NCBI GenBank assembly: GCA_037576195.1
Contig: CM075102.1
Span: 1-64,000 of the forward strand
Origin: Phytoseiulus persimilis
Taxonomy: Eukaryota; Arthropoda; Arachnida; Mesostigmata; Phytoseiidae
Length of the DNA: 64,000 nt
Reading direction: 5' to 3'
This document shows, in pieces, positions 53,058 to 64,000 of this stretch (the stretch's first letter is position 1; the number at the start of each line of letters is the position of its first letter). The translations under genes and the position numbers were made by a program. Under the pieces are notes generated by a model that had not been told where the DNA came from, did not search any database, and saw nothing but the letters and a program-made list of their open reading frames with translations.

Positions 53058-53472
53058 GTGGTGACCCGGACGTGATCCAGAATGAGTGACGACAATTTCG
53101 AGGATGTGTATGAAGAGCCGCAGCAGGGGACAAGCCGTGCTACCCCGGGAATCAACGCGGTCTCCCTCAAATCGCCGCCGTTCTGGCCCATGCAGGCCTC
53201 CATGTGGTTCCAGACCATTGAGGCACAATTCAGTTTGCGAAGGATCAGCGAGGACCAGACAAAATTTGAGTACGCCCTCACCGCCCTCGACTCCGACACT
53301 CAGGAAAGGGTTGCGGATTTTTTCGACGATCTACCGGCTCCAGGGGCCCGATACAACGCGTTCAGGGCAAGGGTCCTAGATTCCTTCAAGGTGAGCCGGC
53401 ACGAGCGACTCGCAGCGCTGGTGAACCTCTCGATGGGTGATGACACGCCTTCCAGGCTCCTCGACGATTCCG

Positions 53473-54235
53473 CCCGATTTGAGCGGAGGCCCGATTTGAG
53501 CGAAGTCCCGATCTGAGCGGAGACCCAATTTGAGCGAAGGCCCGATTTGAGCGAAGGCCCGATTTGAGCGAAGGCCCGATTTAAGCGGAGCCCGATTTGA
53601 GCGGAAGCCAACAGCGGCTGTGGTGCCGTTGCTCGCGCTAGAGTTGGGTCCGGCACCTTCTGATGGCGATCATGGCTGAAGAAGAGCTGCAGGCTGCAAC
53701 CCTCGTTTCTTGAGCCAGTACCATAGAACACTGCTCATGACACCGAAAAGAGCCTGCGTTCTCTGAGTGCAATTCCTTGAGGGAGTTCAAGACACCGATC
53801 GCTGATTTGAGGGCTTGCGCCTCATCGAAAAGCTGCTGTCAACGCCGCTCGCTACGCTCGCGGGGCACTCCGATTCTCGCTCGTCCGTGGGCCGTAAATG
53901 GCGGCGACGCAAAGGATAATAGTGGTCAACGATGAGCAAAGGTTGCCCTCTGGTCGAATCCACGAAGCTCGGCGGCATACTTGCTTCGCATTCCGGCACA
54001 ACGCGCGCACGCAGTCCTGCCAGGCTCTACCTGAAACCGATACATTCGAAAGGAACGAAGTGAAAGAAGTTCGAACCACACCAGCGTCTCCCGCACCGCT
54101 GCTGTCCGCTCAAATCAGACCTCCGCTCAAATCAGACCTCCGCTCAAATCAGACCTCCGCTCAAATCGGACCTCCGCTCAAATCGGGCTTTCGCTCAAAT
54201 TGGGTCTCCGCTCAAATCGGGACTCCGCTCAAATG
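53473..54235. mobile_element. Foldback element with arms of 17-bp tandem repeats, inserted in gag
   Basis: The left arm (53473-53609) is about eight or nine copies of a 17-bp unit, CCCGATTTGAGCGAAGG. The right arm (54105-54235) is about eight copies of its reverse complement (CCTCCGCTCAAATCAGA type). A spacer of about 495 bp (53610-54104) separates them. Inverted arms made of short tandem repeats are the hallmark of Drosophila FB-type foldback transposons. The gag reading matter resumes on the far side. The spacer has open stretches but no recognisable domain. Confidence 0.8.
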
Positions 54236-57200
54236 TAGCGGCACCCTCCTCGACAGGATGCTTGGGCTCTACAGGCCAGACGCTAACGCTTCGAAAAACC
54301 CGCTTTTCCGTTTCCACTTGCTGCAAAAGCTTCCGCCTCCCGTGCGTGACCACGTGACTGCGTGCGATCATCTGGAGCTCAGAGAGGTAGCAAAACTCGC
54401 GGATAAGATTTTCGCTCAGCGACAATCCCAAATCTCAGCCGTGTCCGCGCTCCAAGAACTAGAGGTAGACGCTGTCCACAAAGTGTTGCAGAGAAGGGGA
54501 CATCGAGGAGAAGGTGTCGCTCCCACTAACCCCCGCGTCTGCAGGTTTCACGCTAAATTCGGCGAGCAAGAGTTAGCTCATGCCGTGCGCATGGAATGGC
54601 AGGGTTTTTCAGGCCCAGGGAAACGGGAGGGCCGGCCGCCAGTAGTCGCTACGGCGGCCGGTCCTCAGCCGAAGGGAAAATTGTTTTTCGTTCGGTGCGC
54701 TCCATCCGGTCGAGGTTATCTGGTAGACACGGGAGCTCAAGTGAGCATCGTGCCGGCGACTCGCCAAGAACAGACCAACTTCTCTGATTATCATCTCGTC
54801 GCAGCCAACGGGAGCAAGATGAACACATACGGCATGAAAAGACTCACCCTGAACCTTGCAGGGCGTTTCACACACACCTGGAGTTTCATCATCGCCGACG
54901 TCAAACAACCTATCTCAGGCTCAGATTTCGTGATAAGCGCGGGCTTAATGATTGACCTCCGCGGACGGAGACTGATCGATAGCTCTTCACTGGTGTCCGT
55001 CCCTATGCAAGAGGCAAGATGCTGCGACAACATCGGCGTTCTCACTCGCGCGAGTAACGAGTTCGAAGCACTCCTCCTGGAGTTCCCAACTGTTCTCACA
55101 CCGCATTCCGACGCAGAGGTCAAACACGATGTCCGCTATCACATCGTGACCAAAGGTCCGCCAAGGCACGCCGCCTTGCCCCGGAGGTACTGAGAGAAGT
55201 CAGGGAGGAGTTCAATTCGCTCGAGAAGTTGGGGATCATTAGGAAGTCATGCAGCCCATGGTCAAGCCCCCTGCATGTCGTACCGAGACCGGACGGCACA
55301 AAACGCCCTTGCGGCGACTTTCGACAGATAAAAGATATCACCGAACCGGACAGGTACCCTTTGCCCCACATCCACGATTTTTCGGGGCATCTCCGCGGTT
55401 GCACAATATTTTCGAAGGTCGATTTGGTCAAAGGCCAAATCCCGATGGCCCCTGGGGACATCCCCGAGGCAGCCATCATCACACCGTTCGGCCTTTGGGA
55501 GTACGTAAGGATGCCGTCCGGGCTACGTAATAGCGCACACACATTCCAGCGCCTGATGGACACGGTCGTGAGCGGACTCCCGTTCGTTATCGTCTATCTC
55601 GACGACGTTTCGGTGGCCTCCCGTGGCAGGAAGCAACACTTCGAGCACCTGAGGGTTCTCCTCGAGCGCCTCCAGGACTACGGTCTCGTGGTCAACGCCG
55701 GCAAGTGTCGATTCGGGCTCCGTGAGGTCGATTTCCTGGGTCACCGTGTAACCACCGAGGGCATTTCACCATTGCCAGAGAAAGTAGACGGGATCCGCGC
55801 TTTCCCCAAGCCAGACACAATGCTCGAACTGCAAAGATCCATTGGGATGGTGAACTATTACCACCGCTTCTTACCGCAGGTGGCAAGGATAATGACGCCC
55901 CTGATCCAGGCTCCAGACGCCCATCCGAAAGCAAAGAACCAGGCTATAACGTGCAGTGATGCAACCCTGCAGCCCTCGACGTGGGAAGCGACCAGAGAGC
56001 TACTGACACACGCGACCTTACTCGCACACCCCGTTGAGGGAGCACACCTCGCAATCGTTTCTGACGCCTCAGACGTGGCGGTGGGAGCAGGTCTACAACA
56101 GCAGTTAGACAGCGGAGTTCGGCAACCACTCGCTTTCTTCAGCAGGAAATTGAGGGGCCCGGAAACGAGGTACAGCACCTTTGACAGAGAGCTTTTGGCC
56201 AGGTACCTGGCATGCCGACATTTCCTTCACTACGTTGAAGGGCGTCAGTTCACCATTTTCACGGACCACAAGCCTCTTACCTTCAGCATCTCAAAGAGGA
56301 CTACACCCTTGTCGGCACGGCAACAACGACATCTCTCCTTCATCGTGGAGCTCACGTCGGACGTCCAACATATCTCCGGTCAGCAAAATGTGGTTGCAGA
56401 TGCTCTCTCGCGGCCAGCGGGGGCCAACAGCGTATTCCTCGGTATCGATTACGGCAAGCTCGCCGCAGAGCAGAGAGCAGACCCTGAGTTCGAGACGCTG
56501 CGTAGCGCCGTCTCGGGGCTCTCTTGGGAAGACGTCGAGGTGGCACCCTCCGGACCAGTCTTGACCTGCGACGTTTCAATGGGCACTCCGAGACCGTGGC
56601 TCCCCGAGAACTGGCGACGGCGAGTGTTCAGTTTCCTCCACGACGTGTCGCACCCGGGTGCAAATGCAACAGTCAAGATTGATCTCGAAACGCTTCGTGT
56701 GGCACGGTCTGGCAAAGACTGTCCCCACTTGGGCAAGGGGATGCATGAATTTCCAGCGAGCGAAGATACATCGTCACGTAAAGTGTGAGGTCGGCCAGTT
56801 CGGACTTACCCCAACTCGGTTTACACATGTTCACGTCGGCCTGGTGGGCCCGTTACCAAATTCGGCTGGCTTCCAGTACTTATTGACAGCCGTGGACAGA
56901 CACACCAGGTGGCCTGAAGCTGTTCCGTTGCGGGATATCTCCGCGGAGACCTGCACTCGAGCTTTCCTGGAATCGTGGGTCGCGCGGTTCGGCGTGCCCT
57001 CGCACATCACATCAGATCGGGGAGTTAAATTCGTGTCGGGCCTTTGGACACACCTCGCTGAAGCGTTGGGAGTAGACGCACACCGCACCACGAGTTTCCA
57101 CCAACACGGAATGGTCGAGCGTTTCCACAGGCAGTTGAAGGCATCGCTGACGGCTCGCCTGACGAAGTCTACATGGACGAGGGAGCTTCCTTGGGTATTG

Positions 57201-57775
57201 CTGGGGCTGCGGGCAGTTCCTAGGGACGATTTCGCTTGTTCTACCGCCGAAATGGTCTACGGCACGGCACTGAGGGTCCGTGGCGAGTTCGTCGAGGGGA
57301 TGGCCTCCGAAATTCCAGCAGCGCGACTTCAACAGCTCCGCGACAAACTCGGTGCACTCATGCCAATCCCCCCGCGGCGGCAACGGGAAGCTGGCCCGAG
57401 AGCCGAAAAGGCGGTCCCGGCCCTTCTGCAGAACGCAACATACGTGTTCGTGAGAGTTGAGGCGGTGAAACCGCCCCTGTCACGCCAATACGACGGTCCG
57501 TTTCGGGTGCTCGAGAAGGGACCCAAAACCTTCAAACTTTGTCTTAACGGCAGAGAATACTACGTGGGGCACAGGGTCTCACAGGGACCTACGTGTCCGT
57601 CGACCGGCTTAAGCGAGCATATGTCGAGGAAGAGCAGCAGGCGACACTGACTGCAGGCCAACCAGCACCGCTGTTGAAAATCGGCCTCCGACGCTCGGGC
57701 GGAACGTTTGGCCGCCTAAACGTTTCCAAGATCTCGAGCTTTAGCTCGTGTTGCCGGCAACACTGGGGGGAGTAC

Positions 57776-57896
57776 TGCGGCGGTCCAGCGCCGCCTGTCT
57801 CTGATGACATACAAGAACGAAGTGAATAAACCAGTCTGTCCCTACTCCGTAAGCCAGCGACACGAGTACTTTTCTAGGTAGGGCTGAAACCCTACA
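57776..57896 (+). repeat. 3' LTR of the Gypsy inserted in the hAT
   Basis: 121 bp, three differences from the left copy, preceded by a purine-rich tract and followed by the CTCT duplication. Confidence 0.92.
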
Positions 57897-59340
57897 CTCT
57901 CGCCCTGTAATTTATCGAGAGCAACCGCAACGCGTTCCGAACATTTGACATACTCGGCAATGTAGCTGAAATCATCGCTACTAAACTCCTGCAGCCCCAG
58001 GGCTTTCATTAGGTCGGGGAGCTGTTCTCCCGAGTCCAGCAAACATTTCAGGCTGTCGTTCAGACTGTTCCATCAGGTTGCAATCGGGCGAGTCAGACAT
58101 TCTCCCGTGATTCTTTGAATCACCTCTGCTGATCCCGGCTACTGACTCCGGCGCCACAGCACGTTGCACTCGGCTAGAACCGATTCACGGAGCGTCGCTA
58201 GCGCGTGATGCTGCTCTTCCCTCAGGAGGCTTTTGACGTCCGTGGTAGCGCACAGTGCCAAGGTGTGCGACGCGCATCTGGCCTGCGCCGGGAGACGGAG
58301 TAATACTTCTACATAGAGAGGCTCCCACGAGTCGACCTCCGACTGCTCGTCGTATGCCTGGGGTCCGTCGAAGTCGTCGTTCGTGCTGTTAGTTTCCTCA
58401 GCCTCATCGTCGGTAAAGGTATCCTCTTGCAGGGTGCTGGCTCCTCCGAACGTGGAGTTGCTAGTTGCGTCAGACTGTAACGGGCAACGGTTCCAAAGAT
58501 GGAATCATACAGTGAAGTGTCACATGCTTTGCGGTAGCATCTGTTGCATCGATCTTTCCATGGATCCTTGTCCAGAGTCAAGAACAAACATTACTAACCG
58601 TTTCGTCTCCTTCGCTTTCATCACGCTTTCACGAAGTTCGAACTGTTGTCCGTGATCACGACCTTGATTTTTGGTTTCGCGATTCTGAAAGAGGCGTGAA
58701 TGTCATCCACCAGCTGAGCAATCTTGTCGAACCTGGGTGGTCCAGGGAACCGCCGGCAGACTAACGGCGCTGATTTTCGAGTGTAATGCGCGTCTAGCCA
58801 ATGGTCGGTCATGCCCAAAAAACTACGCTTTTCTCCCGACCAAATGTCTGCAGTCGTCGCGACCCAGGCTGTTTGGGCTAATAGCCGTGACAAGTGAATT
58901 CCATACTGCGCATACTCGTTTCGAATTCTCCGGGCAAGCGTTCGGCGGCTCATGAGCTTCAAGCCTTTACGGTCCATATCGAGCACGTTCAATAGATCTC
59001 TGAAAGACCCCATCTCGACAACGCGCAGCGGGAACATGGTGTTCGCCACAAACTTGACCAAGGCATCATCAAACTGTGACTGAAGTGTTGGCCGGGATTT
59101 GCGCACTCGGGTCTCGCTGGATCGTCTCGGATTGCGAGCTACGAGCGGGTAGCGTTTGTCGCTCATCCATTTCAAGAAGGCAGTCGAGAACCCTACACCA
59201 TGATGCTTTTTGAGATGAGTGACTAAATTCGGTGTGCGAGCAGTGGAAACTTTAATCATAGGTCTCTCCGTGATTGGCAGTGGACATTTCAAACAAACCG
59301 CGGTGATACTCCTTGTCCTGGAGACTTCATTCCGGAGCAT
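57897..59340 (-). pseudogene. hAT transposase remnant (BED finger and core), right piece
   Basis: The frame 59340-58621 (240 codons) starts with a BED-type finger (CLKCPLPI, then TPNLVTHLKKHHG). After it come ADIWSGEKRSFLGMTDHWLD (around the first catalytic Asp) and VITDNSSNFVKA (second Asp region). Further left, 58042-57897 encodes PDLMKALGLQEFSSDDFSYI and VALDKLQGES, the stretch before the Gypsy insertion. Between them (58620-58050) the frame is disrupted and I could not follow the core. Together with 52780-52936 this was one ZBED/hAT transposase. It is disabled by the Gypsy insertion, frameshifts and loss of its C-terminus. Terminal repeats were not found. Confidence 0.8.
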
Positions 59341-59573
59341 GAGTCGTCGCGAGCGGCTTGAAGAACGGACTTCCTAAAGCATGTCGTACGGCCAGCGTTA
59401 CTTCTCTTAGGGAAGATGCATCGCTCGCAGCCATAATGAGTAGCTATCTAAACACGAGAACCCACACTTTTAACCGTGATCACGACGATGGCGTCTGCTG
59501 GTTACGGAGCAAGAAGATAAACTCAATCAAGCACAAACTGGAAGACGAGCGAAGGCAACTCTGGATCGAGCGA
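59341..59573. other. Flank between the hAT remnant and the Copia element
   Basis: A short + strand open frame has no recognisable domain. It probably holds the 5' end of the hAT or the surrounding genome. Confidence 0.3.
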
Positions 59574-59578
59574 CTTTC

Positions 59579-59698
59579 TGATGGATCTACTTAGCAAGGA
59601 TAACCAGACGTACGCTAGAAGAAGTGACGATTCTATTGAATCGCTTCTATTTATAGTCGCCCGAGACAACGATTCTGGGCATGCGCACCAATCTTTCA
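59579..59698 (-). repeat. 3' LTR of the nearly whole Copia
   Basis: 120 bp; the - strand starts TGAAAGATTGG, contains TATAAATAG and AATA-type signals, and ends GATCCATCA. Confidence 0.92.
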
Positions 59699-59741
59699 CC
59701 CCCCCCCCCCCCCCATGCGCATGACCTTTTTATATTTATCT

Positions 59742-61565
59742 TCAGACCAACCCAAGTCTCTCTCGACACTGCTTGAATATTTCCGCCGAGAGGCTCTTCG
59801 TTGGTATATCCGCCGTCAACTTCTTTGTCGATAGATGCTCCATAATGAATTTCCCTTCATTGAACATCTGGCGAATGTAATGATGCCTGATGTCAATGTG
59901 TTTTGATTTCTTGTGTTGACTGTCGTTTGAAGTTAGCGCAATCGCTCCTTCATTGTCGCAATAGAGCTTCAGCGGACACTTCACGTCCACAGAAAGAAGT
60001 TCGTCAAAATTAAGCAGCCATGCAACTTCTTGGCAAGCAGCGGAACAGGCCATGTATTCAGCCTCGTTGGAGGATAACGCCACAGTTGACTGTTTACGGC
60101 TATTCCAAGAAACTCTTGGTCCTGCCGCTAGGAACACAAAACCTGTTGTTGACCTCCGGCTGTCTAGGCATCCGGCCCAGTCCGCATCTGAGAATCCTTC
60201 CAATGCACCCATTTTCGTTCCGTCGAACTTCAGCTGGAGATTTTGCGTCCCTTTCAGATAACGTATTATTCGCTTCACTGCCTTCCAGTGCGTTTCGGAC
60301 GGGTCTGCGCAAAATCGACTGACCGTACTAACAGCATAGCAAACATCTGGTCGGGTGACTTGCGATATGTGAATCAAGCGTCCTACTGCTTCTCTATACG
60401 GGGCCTCCGTCCTTTTCTCTCCCTCTTTTCGCTTGACTAACTCGATCCCAGCTTCCAGGGGCGTATCCACAGACTTTGAGTCCGATAAATTAAATCTCTT
60501 CGGGACACTCTTGATATTCTCAGTCTGATCGAGGGAAATAGCTTTGTCCTGTTGAGTAATTCTTATTCCTAGGCAATATTGTGCAGGTCCAAGGTCTTTC
60601 ATCGGGAACACCCCCTTCAGATCGTTGACGATCTGATCCTGCAATCTCGTATCATCGGTGAAGACTAGGATATCATCAACGTAGATTGTCACGTAGATGA
60701 GCACACCCTTGCCTTGGGATTTGTAGTAGCAACATCGGTCCGCTTTCAGCTCGGTCAGCCCCAGCACATTGAGGCTCCTATCCAACGTCTCATACCAGAC
60801 GCGACCGGCCTGCTTGAGACCATACAACGATTTCTTCAGCAGACACACCTTGTTCTCTACCTCGAAATGTTCAGGTTGTTCCATGAAGATTTCTTCCGAC
60901 TCTACCTTGCCGTGCAGGTAGGCTGTCTCAACATCCAGCTGATGTATTCTCCATCCTTTCTGAGCTGCGCACGCGGACAAAAAACGTAAAGTTGTGATCT
61001 TGACCACCGGTGAGTAGCTTTCGTCGTAATTTACTCCTTTTGTCTGACCACAGCCACGGCCGACCAAACGTGCTTTGTATTTCGTGACAACTCCCTCGCT
61101 GTTCCGCTTAAGTTGAAAAACCCATCCTGAGGTTATAATTTTTCTTCCGCTCGGTCGATCCACTAGGATCCACGTTTCGTTTTTATCATGGGCTTCCATC
61201 TCTGCCTCCATCGCTGACTTCCAGCTCTCTGAATCTGATCTTGACATCGCTTCGGCAACAGCAGATGGACAGTCGAGCTCGGTCGTGGAGCTTGGCCCGC
61301 TCAAGTCGTCGAACACTCCTGTGCTTGAACCGCACACACATGCGTAGTCCTTCATCCAAGCTGGCGGGTGTCGCTCTCGTGCGGGGTATCGTTTCTCTTC
61401 ATCTGACCGCCTGTTATCGGATTCTTCCTGCCTTGACGCCTCTTCCATCGGCTTTCCTATCTTCGGTGACTCTTGAAACTGAGATGTTTGAACGGGTTTC
61501 TCAGAAAATACATCTACTTCCTCACCGTCTCCCTCTGATTTCTCCTGACGCCTTGGTGTTTTCAT
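59742..61565 (-). other. Reverse transcriptase/RNase H region of the nearly whole Copia
   Basis: A 607-codon frame has ETWILVDRPSGRKIITSGWV, VNYDESYSPVVK, ETAYLHGKVESEEIFMEQP, VTIYVDDILVFTDD and, at the end, TVALSSNEAEYMACSAACQE with the HIDIRHHYIRQ block. All are standard Copia RVT_2 and RNase H landmarks. The stop falls just before the purine tract. Confidence 0.93.
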
Positions 61566-62830
61566 CGAAAATTACATCCCGCCTCCGCTCTATTACCGAG
61601 GTGTTCTCGATCGGAACCAATCGATAGGCTTTCGACGAGTCGCTACAGCCGACAAAAATATACTTTCTGATTTTGAAGTCCCACTTCTTGCGCTTTTCTT
61701 CTGCTACGTGACCATACGCGAGGAACCCAAAAACTCTGAGAAATTTCAGATCGGGCTTCTTCCCGGTCCATGCCTCCTCTGGCGTCTGCCGTTGCAAGCT
61801 CGAAGTCGGACTTATGTTCTTCAACTTACAAGCTGTGTTGACGGCCTCTGCCCAGAGGGTTGATGGTAATCCTGAATAGGCCAGCATCGTTCTTGCTTTT
61901 TCGGTGATCGTTCGGATCGCGCGCTCCGCTGAGCAATTGGATGCCGGAGAAAATGGAACTGTGAATTCATGCCGAATACCTTTCTCCCTGAAGTACTTCG
62001 TCGCGCGATCATTCGCATACTCCGCACCGTTGTCGCTCCTCAGTGTTTTCATCCTGTTCCCACTGAGTCGTTCAATGGACACAACGAAATCCTTCGATGA
62101 TGGATGATCGAACACTTCACCTCTCGATCGCATGGAATACACGAAGGTCATCTTTGTCAGATCATGGATGAAAATCAGGAAGTAACGATAACCACTCATG
62201 CTAGTAACATTCATTGGTCCACAAACGTCGGTGTGGACAAGTTCTAATTTCTGCTTCAATAGAGACTCTGGACGTCGAAACGGTGCGCTACTTTGCTTGC
62301 CTTCGGCACAGGCGCCACACACTGGCAGGATCCTCGGAGCTTGATATTTGGCGCCTCTCACTAACCCTTGACGTAGCAGTTTCATGCTTTCGTAGTTCAA
62401 GTGACCTAATCTTCTGTGCCACAATTCGAAGTCTCCGTCGCTCGCTCTTGTCATCGAGACGCTCGCGGAGCAGCATCTAAATTGACATGGATCTGGATTC
62501 CGAATCTCACACCTTCGATTGTTACAGAAGATGGTTCTGAAGCCTTTGAGGCTAATTTGCTTTACGCTCAGGAGATTTACGCTCAAATCCGGAACATACA
62601 GAGCTTTCGTCGAACGGGTCGGACACAACTTGCCTTGCACTCGAAGCTTCAGTTGAACATCGCCGAAACCTTTTGATTCAAGACTTTGACCGCTTGCAGT
62701 GGCAATTGACTTCTTCGGACCGTCAGTCCTCAGATTGATGGAGAGGTGCTTGCTCCCGGACATGAACCAGTCGTCTGACTCACCACTGGAGCAGCATAAC
62801 ACTCCCTCGGTCTCTTCTTTTCCGTCCAGC
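61530..62830 (-). other. Protease/integrase region of the nearly whole Copia
   Basis: It includes LWHRRLGHLNYESMKLL (GAG-pre-integrase), CGACAEGKQSSAPF, LVHTDVCGPMNV and TLRSDNGAEYAN of the integrase core, and the downstream KKPDLKFLRVFGFLAYGH block that Copia integrases share. Confidence 0.9.
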
Positions 62831-62839
62831 ATAACTTCC

Positions 62840-63719
62840 GCGATGTGTCCACGCTCACCCTGGACTCACAATATTTCGCCATGTGACCGAACTTCTTGCA
62901 CCTGTTGCACGTACCACGGAATCTTGCAGCTTTACCTCTGTAGCCTTTGTTATTTCGGTTATCATTCCTGAACTGAGACTGTTCTCCACTTCCGCGTTGA
63001 ACCTGGCGACCCGCCAATGCAGACTCTTGCTCCTGTACTTCCTGACGCGCTGCTTCAGCCAGCAAGCGCTCCTTCACCATCACTGTCGTGATCAGATCAC
63101 CCACGCCCGAAATGCTCTGGATTAACGGGTTGAATTCGTCTGGTAACTTCATCAGAATGAGACCAGCCAGAAGACGATCGTTGATTTCTCCATCGATGGC
63201 TTTCAACTTCTGCGCTGCACTTATCTTCCGGTTCAGGTACTCCTCCATACCTTTGCAGTCGCTGAATCGTACACTGGTCAGCTCGTCAAGAAGAGCTACC
63301 TCTCTGTACAGACCTTTTGGCTGGTACAATCTCTCCAGCTCATCCCAGATCTCTTTCCCAGTTTTCTTGTCCCGGATTGGAGAGAAAAGGCTGCTCATGA
63401 TCCCTGATACAATAGCACCTTTCGCTCTTCTCTCTTGACGATCATCCTTTCTTGAGCCGTCGACGAAATCCCATAAATCACAGTTGAACAGGTGGGATTC
63501 CATTGCGAATTTCCAGTCAAGATAATCGGAAGCCCCTTTCAACTTCTCGGATGAGCTTGGTACAGCGACATTCTGCACGACTGCTCCGGACCCTGCTGAC
63601 GTTGCACAATCGTTCGGTGCCATCTGTCGATCCGCTGCGACCCCTTCTTGCACGGACTCTAGGACGTCTTCGTAGAGCTCTGCTTGCTTGTCTTCGCCCT
63701 CCGGGTGTCCTGGGCCCAT
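62840..63719 (-). other. Gag region of the nearly whole Copia
   Basis: A long - strand frame starts at the ATG that overlaps the primer-binding site. It has the UBN2-type gag (YLDWKFAMESHLFNCDLWDF, then LLDELTSVRFSDCKGMEEYL and LILMKLPDEFNPLIQ), followed by a CCHC knuckle (CNRCKKFGHMAKYC). Gag forms the particle and binds the element RNA. Confidence 0.88.
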
Positions 63720-63723
63720 AACC

Positions 63724-63843
63724 TGATGGATCCACTAAGCAAGGATAACCAGACGTACGCTAGAAGAAGTGACGATTTTATTGAATCGCTTCTATTTATA
63801 GTCGCCCGAGACAACGATGCTGGGCATGCGCACCAATCTTTCA
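63724..63843 (-). repeat. 5' LTR of the nearly whole Copia
   Basis: 120 bp, four differences from the left copy. It contains TATAAATAG and AATAAA on the - strand and is followed directly by the primer-binding site. Confidence 0.92.
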
Positions 63844-63848
63844 CTTTC

Positions 63849-64000
63849 GAAGCTCGTAGCGTGCTGAGGCAATTGACGAGAGGGAGGAACGGTCGCACAA
63901 CTTGGACGTAGAGTAGAGTGATTCTTCCACCCTCGTCCTCCGTTTTATTGGCTTTGTTTTTCCCTCGTAAGGTTTTTCTCTTCTCGCACGTGGTGTGTTC
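63849..64000. other. Right edge of the window
   Basis: No feature was recognised in the last 150 bases. Confidence 0.4.

Larger units (their letters stand above)
52937..57896 (+). mobile_element. Gypsy element inserted in a hAT, itself carrying a foldback element
   Basis: LTRs at 52937-53057 and 57776-57896 (121 bp) differ at three positions (2.5 percent). The target duplication is CTCT (52933-52936 and 57897-57900). A TGGTGACCCGGACG primer-binding site starts at 53059, and a purine tract (ggggggag) precedes the right LTR. Parts: gag (53082-53470 and 54240-54600), protease (VDTGAQVSIVP near 54723), RT (about 55200-55780; IVYLDDVSVASRG), RNase H (about 56050-56420), and integrase (about 56640-57500). 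Gag is interrupted by a foldback element at 53473-54235. Besides that insertion there are about three breaks. Confidence 0.92.
59579..63843 (-). mobile_element. Nearly whole Copia element with 120-bp LTRs
   Basis: LTRs at 59579-59698 and 63724-63843 differ at four positions (about 3.3 percent). The target duplication is CTTTC (59574-59578 and 63844-63848). The primer-binding site (GGTTATGGGCCCAGG on the - strand, about 63709-63723) directly follows the 5' LTR, and a polypurine run (C16 on the + strand, 59699-59714) precedes the 3' LTR. Parts on the - strand: gag with CCHC knuckle (63719-62840), protease/integrase (about 62830-61530), and RT/RNase H (61565-59742). The reading matter is in three overlapping frames, about two breaks in all. 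The element is moderately young. Confidence 0.93.

Overview
The window looks like animal, most likely arthropod, repeat-dense DNA. The evidence is a mix of BEL/Pao, Copia and Gypsy LTR elements, LINEs, hAT, PIF/Harbinger, mariner and foldback DNA transposons, plus one recognisable host-type gene, a MESD/Boca (LDL-receptor chaperone) copy ending in KDEL with a 77-bp intron. The compact intron would suit a mite or a small-genome arthropod, but the species cannot be fixed from this sequence. No bacterial gene, rRNA, genuine tRNA or CRISPR array was seen. Almost every kilobase belongs to a mobile element or a satellite, often nested.

Layout. 1-6743: BEL/Pao element (- strand) with an uninterrupted gag-pol frame running off the left edge. 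6760-9100: LINE debris (-). 9301-9620: 3' tail of a Copia element. 9735-10374: disabled MESD copy (-). 10800-12760: mariner fragment, a foldback element and an endonuclease-domain fragment. 12958-26063: a 115-bp satellite array split by a young Copia element (16073-24544, 303-bp LTRs, GTTTG target duplication) that carries about 4.5 kb of extra sequence between pol and its 3' LTR. 26064-33330: Gypsy element (+) with a 1278-bp reverse transcriptase/RNase H segment present three times in tandem. 33331-37600: broken Gypsy (-) with a tRNA-derived SINE inside. 38248-40262: complete hAT transposon with 21-bp inverted repeats, 8-bp target duplications and an intact 503-codon transposase. 41212-41710: MITE.

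42560-48005: old Gypsy remnant split by a young mag-like Gypsy (42875-47819) with only 82-bp LTRs and an ATACT duplication. 48340-49090: PIF/Harbinger remnant. 49790-52766: broken LINE with a 45-bp repeat array and an inverted-repeat element in its middle. 52780-59340: hAT remnant (-) split by a Gypsy (52937-57896, 121-bp LTRs) whose gag is itself split by a foldback element made of 17-bp repeats. 59579-63843: nearly whole Copia (-) with 120-bp LTRs and a CTTTC duplication.

Together the genes form no pathway. They record successive insertions. The youngest by LTR similarity are the Copia at 16-24.5 kb (2 differences in 303) and the mag-like Gypsy (1 in 82). The others sit near 2.5-3.3 percent LTR divergence. 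The density, mixed orientation and satellite content suggest heterochromatin or a piRNA-cluster-like locus, which is inference only.
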